Origin: an uncultured Collinsella sp.
Lineage (GTDB): Bacteria; Actinomycetota; Coriobacteriia; Coriobacteriales; Coriobacteriaceae
Reading direction: 5' to 3'
NCBI GenBank assembly: GCA_900553475.1
Contig: USEF01000107.1
Coordinates: 1 to 5,870 of the forward strand
Length of the DNA: 5,870 nt
Shown here: positions 1-5,450 of the stretch, one piece after another
Layout of the letters: each line of letters opens with the position of its first letter
Position numbering within the stretch: position 1 is the stretch's first letter
Program-made: the position numbers and the translations under genes
Notes under the pieces: model-generated
The model's database searches: none
The model's input: the letters and a program-made list of their open reading frames with translations, nothing else
Told to the model about the DNA's origin: nothing

Positions 1-62
1 GGGGCGTCGCAGAACGATTCCCCGGCGAGCGGCCGATTAATATCGTCTATCTCAAAACGTCG
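1..62 (-). other. Open frame after the EIIBC stop; possible start of an EIIA domain
   Basis: This is the sequence immediately downstream of the permease stop codon, running to the window edge. Read on the minus strand in the same frame as the permease, it has no further stop for 20 codons and includes the residues DINRPLAGESF. The pattern I-x-x-P-L-x-G-E is the usual opening of crr-type EIIA domains, which are fused to the C-terminus in BglF-type EIIBCA proteins. There is no ATG, GTG or TTG in this frame between the stop and the motif, so it is not an obvious separate gene. Either it is chance, the remains of a fused EIIA cut off by a TAA, or a EIIA gene starting at a rare codon such as ATT. 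The match is only a few residues long, so confidence is low. Confidence 0.25.
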
Positions 63-1433
63 TTACTTTTTGTCAAAACGACCATAAAGCGCAAACGAGA
101 GCGTCGCGGAAATAACCCAAGTCAAAGCGATGCAGACGACGATCATGATCAGGTTCATGGGGTTGCCGCTTGGATCGGCATAAACGGGCAACGAGGTAAT
201 GCCGGGCATAACAAAGCCGAAGCACTTTGCGCCGAGGACAACGGTAAGCGCACCGCCAATGCCATCCGCGATCATCGCAGCGATAAGCGGAGTCCTGTTA
301 GGAACCTGAACGGTAAACAAGGCGGGCTCGGAAATTCCCATAAATGCTGAGAAGGCGCACGTCATTGCAGCGGACTTGAGCTTTTCGTCGGTCATGCGCA
401 GGGCTGCACCAAAAGACGCACCGCTTTCGGCGAGGTTATGGCAGAAAGAGATCGGGAGCAGATAGTCATACCCAAGCGTTGCGATATTGGAAATCTGGAT
501 AGGGCTCGTTGACTGATGCATGCCGAAGAGCACGATAAGCGGCATAAAGAAGCCCAGCAGAAAACCGGCAACGGGGCCTAACGTCGAGAATAGCCAAACG
601 ATGCCGTTGGCAAGACCAAGACCGCACCAGGCACCAATCGGAGCGAGCACAAACAGGTTGACGGGAATCACGATAGCAAGGGAGAGCGCCGGAACGACAA
701 CGAGCTTAAAAAGATCCGGCACGACTTTATCGATTGCGCGATATACAAAAGACAAGCCAATGACGCCAAAGATAACCGGGAACACGGAATCGGCGTAGCT
801 AAAAATCGGCACCGCAAAACCGAACAGCGCAAGAGGCGTCTCGCCCGTACCGACAGCGTTGACAATGGTCGGGTACATCAGCGATCCGGCAACACAAAGC
901 GCAAGCGAACGGTTGACCCGGAACTTATCAGCTGTAGACATTGCCAGCAAAAACGGCAAGAAGTAGAACGGGATATCCGAAATCATATTGAATATCGCAA
1001 AGTCGCCGGCACCCGTGTCGATTCCAAAAGCCGCGATAGCAGCCAGGATGCCCTTTACGATGCCTCCCGCCACCAGTGCGGGAATGATAGCGGAGAAGAT
1101 GCCGGTGATGATATCGAATACGCGAGCCGAACCTTTTTGGAGCTCAGGCTGCTCGGCGTCGGCGGAGACCTCGCCACCCATCCTGTCGCCTAGCATGGGC
1201 TCCAATTCGTCATATACCGACCCCACGCTGGCGCCGATGATAACCTGCCACTGCCCGTCTTTAACCTGCGCGCCCAAGGCGCCGTCAAGCGTCTTAAGGG
1301 CCTCCAGGTCTGCCTTGCTATCGTCCTTCAGGTTGAATCTGAGCCTCGTGATGCAGTGCGTTGCCATAAGAACGTTATCGGCGCCGCCCACGAGCTCGAG
1401 GACACGAGCGGCCAGTTCCTTCTTGTCTGCCAC
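63..1433 (-). CDS. PTS beta-glucoside-type transporter subunit EIIBC
   Basis: This membrane permease imports a beta-glucoside (substrate such as arbutin, salicin or cellobiose not determinable) and phosphorylates it on the sugar 6-position. The EIIB domain spans about residues 1-80, with the phospho-accepting Cys27 in THCITRLRF. After a linker (about 81-104), the EIIC membrane domain spans about 105-450. It has many hydrophobic segments, GMHQ at 304-307 and the family motif GISEPALF at 366-373, whose Glu369 is probably the sugar-contacting acid. The protein is 456 aa; fused EIIBCA relatives are about 600-650 aa, so EIIA must come from elsewhere. I chose GTG at 1433: AGGAG at 1446-1442 lies 8 nt upstream and the B-domain length then fits. 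The longer GTG at 1442 sits directly on the SD. The SD overlaps the TAG stop of the hydrolase gene, suggesting translational coupling. Family assignment is firm; exact substrate is inferred from the neighbour. Confidence 0.93.
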   Translation of the reverse strand: MADKKELAARVLELVGGADNVLMATHCITRLRFNLKDDSKADLEALKTLDGALGAQVKDGQWQVIIGASVGSVYDELEPMLGDRMGGEVSADAEQPELQKGSARVFDIITGIFSAIIPALVAGGIVKGILAAIAAFGIDTGAGDFAIFNMISDIPFYFLPFLLAMSTADKFRVNRSLALCVAGSLMYPTIVNAVGTGETPLALFGFAVPIFSYADSVFPVIFGVIGLSFVYRAIDKVVPDLFKLVVVPALSLAIVIPVNLFVLAPIGAWCGLGLANGIVWLFSTLGPVAGFLLGFFMPLIVLFGMHQSTSPIQISNIATLGYDYLLPISFCHNLAESGASFGAALRMTDEKLKSAAMTCAFSAFMGISEPALFTVQVPNRTPLIAAMIADGIGGALTVVLGAKCFGFVMPGITSLPVYADPSGNPMNLIMIVVCIALTWVISATLSFALYGRFDKK

Positions 1434-1444
1434 AACAATCACTC

Positions 1445-2923
1445 CTACCCAAGATCCTCGCCATTAGTGGCGATACATTTCTGATACCAATAGAAAGAGT
1501 CTTTACGCGAGCGCTCCGCAGTGCCGTTGCCGCAATTATCCAGATCGACATAGATAAGCCCGTAGCGCTTGTCCATCGTAAGAGGACCGCAGGCAACAAG
1601 GTCAATGAATCCCCAGATCATGTATCCGCGCACGTCAACGCCATCGATCACTGCTTCCTTAAGGCACTTTATGTGCTGGCGCAAATAATCGATTCGATAC
1701 TCGTCGTGGATGCTGCCATCCTCCTCGACTACATCAGATGTACCGAGGCCGTTCTCGGCGATATACAGGGGCAGCCCATAGCGGTCATACATCTGGTTAA
1801 GGGTAACCCTCAGACCAATGGGATCGAGCTGCCAGCCCCACTCACTCGTCTCGAGATAAGGGTTCTTGTTTGCCATGACCAGATTACCCGCAGTCTTCTC
1901 CCATCCCTGATCGCAGGTGGATACCTGGGAAAAGTAGTACGAGAAGGCCAGGAAGTCGACCGTATTGCGAGCGATAAGCTCTTCATCGCCCGGCTCCATT
2001 TGAATCTCGATATCGCACGCATCGAAATAGCGATTCATATAAGCGGGGTATTTTCCACGAGCCATCACGTCCGTATAGAACCAGTTGGAATACTGGTCGT
2101 CGTGAATAGCCTGCATGTTGTCTTCGGGACGGCAGGTGGCAGGATACGTACAGAATCGAGCGATCATGCCGCCAACGGGAGTATCGGGCGAAAGACGATG
2201 GACAATCTCGACGGCGCGCGCATTGGCAACGAACTCGTGGTGCAGACACTGGAAGATGGCTCGATCGAAGTTCTCCCCCTCTTCGTCTTTGACCAGACAG
2301 ACCCCGTCCCAAGGCGAAAAACGCGCTGCATTGAACTCGTTAAAAGGCAGCCAGAAATCGACCAGGTCGCCCAATTCCGTAACGATCGTCTCGACATAGC
2401 GGGCGAAGAAATCAATCGTCTTGCGATTCTTCCATCCCCCATATGTGGTGACGAGATTTACCGGAATGTCATAGTGGAGCATGGTGACGAAGGTCTTAAT
2501 GCCGTGCTTTTTGCACTCACCCAGCATGCTTCGATACCACTCGATGCCTTCACGGTTAGGCTCAAGGTCATCTCCGTTAGGATAGATTCGGCTCCAGCAA
2601 ATAGAGGTGCGGAACAGCTTGAGACCCATCTCCGCAAAAAGCGCGATGTCCTCACGGTAGTGATGATAGAAGTCGTTACCGCGCCTAAACGGGTAGAACT
2701 CAACGCCATCATCTGCGAGAGCGTTCATTAGCTCGTCATGGCAGAAGGGGTTGTTTTGATGCTTGTCCTCGATCTGGTCATGAGTCCAGGTGCCATCCAG
2801 CCATCGACAATCCTGCGTCGACTTTCCCTTTCCGCCCTCATTCCAAGCGCCATCGGCCTGCGAGCACGATATGGCTCCGCCCCATAAAAAGTCGGAGTCA
2901 AATCCATGTTTTAACTTACCCAT
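1445..2923 (-). CDS. GH1 6-phospho-beta-glucosidase
   Basis: This cytoplasmic enzyme would hydrolyse the 6-phosphorylated beta-glucoside delivered by the adjacent EIIBC into glucose 6-phosphate and an aglycone or glucose. The N-terminus has DFLWGGAISCSQADGAW, a GH1 signature. The acid/base is Glu196 in FNEFN, the nucleophile Glu390 in YIAENGLG, and the conserved His150 lies in MLHYDIP. The C-terminal KRYGLIYVD (from Lys452, Tyr454) and KDSFYWYQK are typical of the phospho-glucosidase branch. At 492 aa it is complete for the family. Three positions look unusual: Asp24 where Q-x-E-G is normal, Pro193 where T-F-N-E is normal, and no Ser in the 444-449 loop that normally carries the phosphate-binding Ser. 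I chose ATG 2923 because AAGGAGG precedes it by about 5 nt; an in-frame ATG at 2995 lacks an SD. It is first in a two-gene operon with EIIBC 11 nt behind. Confidence 0.95.
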   Translation of the reverse strand: MGKLKHGFDSDFLWGGAISCSQADGAWNEGGKGKSTQDCRWLDGTWTHDQIEDKHQNNPFCHDELMNALADDGVEFYPFRRGNDFYHHYREDIALFAEMGLKLFRTSICWSRIYPNGDDLEPNREGIEWYRSMLGECKKHGIKTFVTMLHYDIPVNLVTTYGGWKNRKTIDFFARYVETIVTELGDLVDFWLPFNEFNAARFSPWDGVCLVKDEEGENFDRAIFQCLHHEFVANARAVEIVHRLSPDTPVGGMIARFCTYPATCRPEDNMQAIHDDQYSNWFYTDVMARGKYPAYMNRYFDACDIEIQMEPGDEELIARNTVDFLAFSYYFSQVSTCDQGWEKTAGNLVMANKNPYLETSEWGWQLDPIGLRVTLNQMYDRYGLPLYIAENGLGTSDVVEEDGSIHDEYRIDYLRQHIKCLKEAVIDGVDVRGYMIWGFIDLVACGPLTMDKRYGLIYVDLDNCGNGTAERSRKDSFYWYQKCIATNGEDLG

Positions 2924-3003
2924 TTGCCCTCCTTGATCGGATGCTCCAGCGGATAACCCAATACTAGGAAGAACAAGATGCATAAGATATCGCATAGAAA
3001 GCG

Positions 3004-3032
3004 TGGATTTATAACATTTTTTTAGATATAAT
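3004..3032 (+). promoter_or_regulatory. Candidate promoter of the AraC-family regulator
   Basis: A perfect TATAAT lies at 3027-3032 on the plus strand, with an AT-rich spacer and a poor -35 (TGGATT, 3004-3009, 17-nt spacer). The start would fall near 3039, giving a leader of about 38 nt before ATG 3077. The core lies almost entirely on top of the operon promoter on the other strand. The repeats at 3032-3061 cover the end of the -10 and the start site, which would allow autorepression. Confidence 0.55.
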
Positions 3033-3036
3033 ACCG
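3008..3036 (-). promoter_or_regulatory. Candidate promoter of the GH1-EIIBC operon
   Basis: On the minus strand the -10 is TATAAA (3013-3008), which predicts a start near 3001 and a leader of about 78 nt. With a 17-nt spacer the -35 position is CGGTAT (3036-3031), which bears no useful match to TTGACA. That position is overlapped by one copy of the direct repeat described separately. A weak -35 replaced by an activator site is the classic layout of AraC-activated promoters. No BglG/LicT-type antiterminator hairpin was seen in the leader, so control by the divergent AraC protein is the simplest reading. The -10 is by eye only. Confidence 0.5.
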
Positions 3037-3061
3037 TTCAAGGCATCGATTCTACCGTTCA
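3032..3061 (-). promoter_or_regulatory. AraC-type operator: two 9-bp direct repeats, 21-bp period
   Basis: TACCGTTCA occurs at 3032-3040 and again, exactly, at 3053-3061. On the minus strand this reads TGAACGGTA, 12 bp, TGAACGGTA. A 21-bp period is two helical turns, the arrangement AraC-family proteins use when their two HTH domains contact successive major grooves. The promoter-proximal copy ends 18 bp from the minus-strand -10 and so covers the -35 position, as araI2 does at araBAD. I infer that the product of the adjacent 3077-4069 gene binds here, activates the operon and represses itself. The repeats are directly visible; the binding partner is inference. Confidence 0.6.
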
Positions 3062-3076
3062 CCGCTGGAGCACCCC

Positions 3077-4069
3077 ATGGATTCGAATCTCAAACAGTTG
3101 CTCTATACGCATACCGAGACCGAAGAGTGGCATCGTACGCATCCGGGAGAGCCCAGCCCGCGATATAACAGGGTGGAAACCACAACCATTAACGGCGAAG
3201 AGGTCTATCTGTTTGATTGGAAAGAAACCCTCGACGAAAACCCCGTGGGCCTTATCAAGGAGTCACGCTTTACCGACATTCCTCCTCATATCAATCGGGA
3301 TATGGAGCTTAACTACGTGTACGACGGCGTCTGCACGTTTGTCGTCAACGGACGGTCACTGCTCCTTAAAAAGGGTGATGTGCTCATTTGCAACACCGGC
3401 GTAGTCAGAAGCGTTCCATACGTTAAGGGCGAGCACGATATCGTCATTTCAATCGTCTTCAAAAAGGAAATGTTCGATTCGGTGTTCCTGAGCCAGCTAC
3501 CCGGCGCGTCACCATTAACGAATCTCCTATTTGATTTTGTGTCCAAAAACCGTGAGGCTCGCAAATATCTCATTCTTCCAGAGGAATACGCCCGACATGC
3601 GCGACGCCTCATCGAGATGCTCTTTATCGAATATCACTTTAAAGATGCCTACTCCAATGAACTCATGAGGCACCTCGCCGTCAGCCTATTCCTTGTTCTC
3701 ATTCGAGGACTATACCGACGCTCCGCAACTGATAACCAGGCGATCATGTCGGACGAACGCATCGTGTCGATTCTAAATCATATTGAGCGAAGTTACAGCG
3801 ACTGCACGCTCGAAAGCATTGCGAGCGATACGGGCTATAGCACCAGCTATCTCAGCAGCTTGATCAAGCAAAAAACCCGCAAAACGTTTTCGCAAATCAA
3901 GCTCAACCAGCAGCTCACAGAGGCGGCATATCTTCTCAATAACACCGAGCGCAGCGTGCAGTATGTAGCCCGAAAAGTCGGCATCTCCAACATGTCATTC
4001 TTTTACTCAAAATTCAAAGAAGCATTCGGCGAAACGCCAGGTGCGTTCAGGACGCATCGGTCCAGTTAA
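3077..4069 (+). CDS. AraC-family transcriptional regulator with cupin-type sensor domain
   Basis: This 330-aa DNA-binding protein probably senses a beta-glucoside or its phosphate and controls the divergent hydrolase-permease operon. The N-terminal part (about residues 55-130) looks like an AraC-binding cupin fold: DIPPH around 67-71, then MELNYVYDG and a Gly-Asp turn in LLLKKGDVLI. A helical linker follows. The C-terminal AraC/XylS domain (about 228-326) has two helix-turn-helices: the first around 243-264 (TLESIASDTGYSTSYLSSLI) and the second around 292-317 (SVQYVARKVGISNMSFFYSK), ending in the usual FKEAFGETPGAFR. Length is normal for the family. ATG 3077 is preceded by GGAG with a 6-nt gap. 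The gene ends 8 bp from the stop of the convergent protease gene, with no terminator visible between. Regulation of the neighbour is inferred from layout; the E. coli chb system is a functional parallel. Confidence 0.93.
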   Translation: MDSNLKQLLYTHTETEEWHRTHPGEPSPRYNRVETTTINGEEVYLFDWKETLDENPVGLIKESRFTDIPPHINRDMELNYVYDGVCTFVVNGRSLLLKKGDVLICNTGVVRSVPYVKGEHDIVISIVFKKEMFDSVFLSQLPGASPLTNLLFDFVSKNREARKYLILPEEYARHARRLIEMLFIEYHFKDAYSNELMRHLAVSLFLVLIRGLYRRSATDNQAIMSDERIVSILNHIERSYSDCTLESIASDTGYSTSYLSSLIKQKTRKTFSQIKLNQQLTEAAYLLNNTERSVQYVARKVGISNMSFFYSKFKEAFGETPGAFRTHRSS

Positions 4070-4077
4070 GGGCGTTA

Positions 4078-4992
4078 TTACTCAGATCGATCAGCTTCGC
4101 GCGGCACAGGAATGCACAATCGGAGCAGTGAGCGCATCGCCTCTACCAGCACAAAGCCGGCGATGCCAACCGTGACCACCACGTCGAACGGCGTGTTCAC
4201 AAACCAGAGCAACGTCATGAGATACGACCCGGCATTAAAGGCAAAGTGCAACAGGATCGTGTAGCGGAGCTTTCCGGTGGTCACGAGCACCCAACCAAAG
4301 ATGAGGCCGGCAGCGCCCGCATAGAAGCCCTGCACCCAGTTCATGTGCATAAAACCGAAGAGCGCCGCCTGCAGCACGATTGCCGCGGCGACACCCCAGG
4401 TACTCGGGGCCGCCCAGGGCACTATGGTGCCGTCTTGCGCGTTCACGCGGCGCCGACGTTTCCAGAGCGGATGGCACTGTGGATTAAACGCACGCAGTGA
4501 GAACTCAAAGATGATGCCGCGCACCAGGAGCTCTTCGCAAAATGGCGCGCCAATCACCGTGGTCAGAACGGCCAGATAGCTCGTGTCGCCCATGCCTGTT
4601 TCCTCGACGAGCTCGCTATAGTCTGCCGCGACCTCGGGCAGCAGCGACAGCACGCCGTCGCATAGGTAGCTAATGACCACCTGCATGGACAGGCCGATCA
4701 CGACAACGCAGACGATGCGCTTCCATGCCGCGCCTGCTCCCCCACCGAGCGGGCGCTCGCCTTGCCGGCGCGCCATAAACGAGCGCGGCCACAGATAACG
4801 CCACCACAGCAGCGCCATCAAAAACGACGCCGTCTGAGCGGCAGCCTGGAACCATTGGATATCGAGATTGTCGATCGGATAGCCCGTCAGCGCCGACACG
4901 GCATCGAGAACAGAAAACAGAACCACGCTCAGGGCTATATCGGCAGCGACAACGCCAAAACAGGCAAGCGCCCACGCTATCGCATTGAGCAT
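4078..4992 (-). CDS. CPBP-family intramembrane metalloprotease (Rce1/Abi-like)
   Basis: This is a polytopic membrane protein of the CPBP family, putative glutamate-type intramembrane proteases that include eukaryotic Rce1 prenyl-protein endopeptidase and bacterial bacteriocin-immunity and Abi-like proteins. All three family motifs are intact: EELLVR at 153-158 (Glu153, Glu154, Arg158), FGFMH at 212-216 and HFAFN at 249-253. Hydrophobic segments lie around 5-30, 50-66, 92-112, 140-152, 200-216, 221-238, 245-265 and 270-288. Motifs 1 and 2 are separated by a polar insert (about 168-198) with a run of basic residues, KRRRRR at 178-182 plus flanks, longer than I expect for the family. The protein is 304 aa. 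ATG 4992 is chosen because GAGGAGG sits 5 nt upstream; a GTG at 5016 in frame has no SD and would lie within the hairpin repeat. No bacteriocin gene is nearby, so substrate and role are unknown. Confidence 0.9.
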   Translation of the reverse strand: MLNAIAWALACFGVVAADIALSVVLFSVLDAVSALTGYPIDNLDIQWFQAAAQTASFLMALLWWRYLWPRSFMARRQGERPLGGGAGAAWKRIVCVVVIGLSMQVVISYLCDGVLSLLPEVAADYSELVEETGMGDTSYLAVLTTVIGAPFCEELLVRGIIFEFSLRAFNPQCHPLWKRRRRVNAQDGTIVPWAAPSTWGVAAAIVLQAALFGFMHMNWVQGFYAGAAGLIFGWVLVTTGKLRYTILLHFAFNAGSYLMTLLWFVNTPFDVVVTVGIAGFVLVEAMRSLLRLCIPVPREADRSE

Positions 4993-5009
4993 GCCAACCT
5001 CCTCAAAAC

Positions 5010-5068
5010 CCGGCACTTAGGGACGTTCCTTAACTGCCGGCAGAAAAGGAACGTCCCCAAGTGCCGGC
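5010..5068. repeat. Long hairpin-forming intergenic repeat (REP/MITE-like)
   Basis: Arms of 22 bp at 5010-5031 and 5047-5068 pair with a single A/C mismatch on the plus-strand transcript. On the minus-strand transcript that position becomes a U-G wobble, so the stem is fully paired in the direction the neighbouring genes are read. The loop holds a second perfect palindrome, CTGCCGGCAG (5034-5043), and the sequence after the right arm repeats GCCGGCAG (5063-5070). The element sits between the antitoxin stop (5081) and the protease start (4992), 5 nt or so from the protease SD. Only four Ts follow the stem on the minus strand, so it is at best a weak intrinsic terminator. The structure resembles mobile palindromic elements, but copy number could not be tested. 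Confidence 0.75.
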
Positions 5069-5080
5069 AGTTTGGGACGG

Positions 5081-5284
5081 TCATTGTTGATGAGAATCGG
5101 GCGCAGCGCCAAAAGCCCCGCTCGGCGAGATGTCGAACGGGAAGGTGCCGCAGCGATTGAAGGCGGCGACGAACATGCGGATGGCGTTGGACGGCGTGGT
5201 GCCCACGAGCTGGGTTGCCGCCGCGAAGGCCGCCTTTTCCTCGGGCAAGACCTTCGCGACAACCGGGGTCATGTGTTCTGCCAT
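5081..5284 (-). CDS. RelB/DinJ-family antitoxin, short and without an adjacent toxin
   Basis: This 67-aa protein resembles type II antitoxins of the RelB/DinJ family, which are ribbon-helix-helix proteins that bind their own operator and neutralise an mRNA-cleaving RelE/YafQ-type toxin. The strand would be about residues 5-13 (MTPVVAKVL), helix A 14-27, helix B about 29-45 (TTPSNAIRMFVAAFNRC), followed by the family hallmark FPFDI at 48-52. Only 15 residues follow, whereas DinJ-type antitoxins of about 85-90 aa have a longer toxin-binding tail. The tail ends within a few bases of the GGGACGG/hairpin repeat, so truncation is possible. ATG 5284 is preceded by AAGGA with a suitable gap; a TTG-initiated extension to 5359 is unlikely. 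No RelE-like gene is found downstream or upstream in the window, so it is an orphan here. It may be read into the protease gene. Confidence 0.75.
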   Translation of the reverse strand: MAEHMTPVVAKVLPEEKAAFAAATQLVGTTPSNAIRMFVAAFNRCGTFPFDISPSGAFGAAPDSHQQ

Positions 5285-5319
5285 GGCGCTTCCTTTTTGA
5301 AACGACGGTGGTGCGGATG

Positions 5320-5376
5320 GATGCGGGCCACGCGGCTGGGCGACGGGCTGTGAAGGCAACCCGATTGGCCCGCATC
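5320..5376. repeat. Perfect 11-bp inverted repeat in the antitoxin leader
   Basis: GATGCGGGCCA at 5320-5330 is the exact reverse complement of TGGCCCGCATC at 5366-5376, with a 35-nt intervening loop. It lies 36 nt upstream of the antitoxin start and between it and the repeat array at 5396-5447. In RNA it would form a GC-rich stem in the leader; the loop contains GGGCTG...CCC sequences that can pair weakly. It could be a leader structure affecting translation, a former terminator, or an operator. No T-run follows it on the minus strand, so I do not call it a terminator. Confidence 0.5.
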
Positions 5377-5395
5377 TGGAGTTTGTTCTACTGCG

Positions 5396-5447
5396 TTGGT
5401 ATTACTTGGTATTCCTAAGTATTACCCCGCAGATAGAATACCATACC
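5396..5447. promoter_or_regulatory. Phased GGTATT repeat array, probable operator
   Basis: Three tandem 10-bp units lie at 5396-5405 (TTGGTATTAC), 5406-5415 (TTGGTATTCC) and 5416-5425 (TAAGTATTAC). Two inverted half-sites follow, AATACC at 5437-5442 and ATACC at 5443-5447. Unit spacing of one helical turn is what ribbon-helix-helix dimers, the fold of RelB/DinJ antitoxins, use when binding cooperatively along one DNA face. The array lies upstream of the antitoxin gene and downstream of the ABC ATPase gene, so autoregulation of the antitoxin is the simplest inference. The region is AT-rich and could hold its promoter, but I could not assign a convincing -35/-10 pair. Confidence 0.5.
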
Positions 5448-5450
5448 CGA

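Larger units (their letters stand above)
2942..3072. repeat. Perfect 11-bp inverted repeat flanking the divergent promoters
   Basis: TGCTCCAGCGG at 2942-2952 is the exact reverse complement of CCGCTGGAGCA at 3062-3072, with 109 bp between them and centres 120 bp apart. Each divergent transcript therefore carries the same 11 nt, CCGCTGGAGCA, in its leader. In the araC-type gene its GGAG (3067-3070) serves as the SD, 6 nt before ATG. In the hydrolase leader it lies upstream of a separate, stronger SD, so SD function alone does not explain it. It could be a pair of remote protein-binding sites able to loop the region, or a shared leader element. The function is not known. Confidence 0.5.

Noticed and set aside
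988..1467. A 159-codon plus-strand frame opposite the permease N-terminus
   Set aside because: Low-complexity Ser/Pro/Ala-rich shadow of the EIIB and linker coding sequence with no independent support.
1673..2731. A 352-codon open frame on the plus strand opposite the GH1 gene
   Set aside because: It lies wholly antisense to a well-recognised enzyme, has no recognisable domain and no SD, and arises from codon bias in the minus-strand gene.
2924..2995. Hydrophobic 24-residue N-terminal extension of GH1 from ATG 2995, faintly like a signal peptide
   Set aside because: No SD before that ATG, a strong SD before ATG 2923, the family starts at the later Met, and a phospho-glucosidase acts in the cytoplasm. 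The ATG lies only about 6 nt from the predicted transcript start.
2924..3000. BglG/LicT-type antiterminator (RAT) and terminator in the operon leader
   Set aside because: No suitable hairpin or T-run was seen in the 78-nt leader, and the adjacent regulator is AraC-type.
5072..5353. Plus-strand 93-codon frame opposite the antitoxin as a possible antisense toxin
   Set aside because: No toxin-like motif; composition is a shadow of the antitoxin and leader, and no promoter or SD is evident.
5285..5359. Extended antitoxin starting at TTG 5359
   Set aside because: The added residues are Pro-rich without family similarity, and ATG 5284 has its own AAGGA site.
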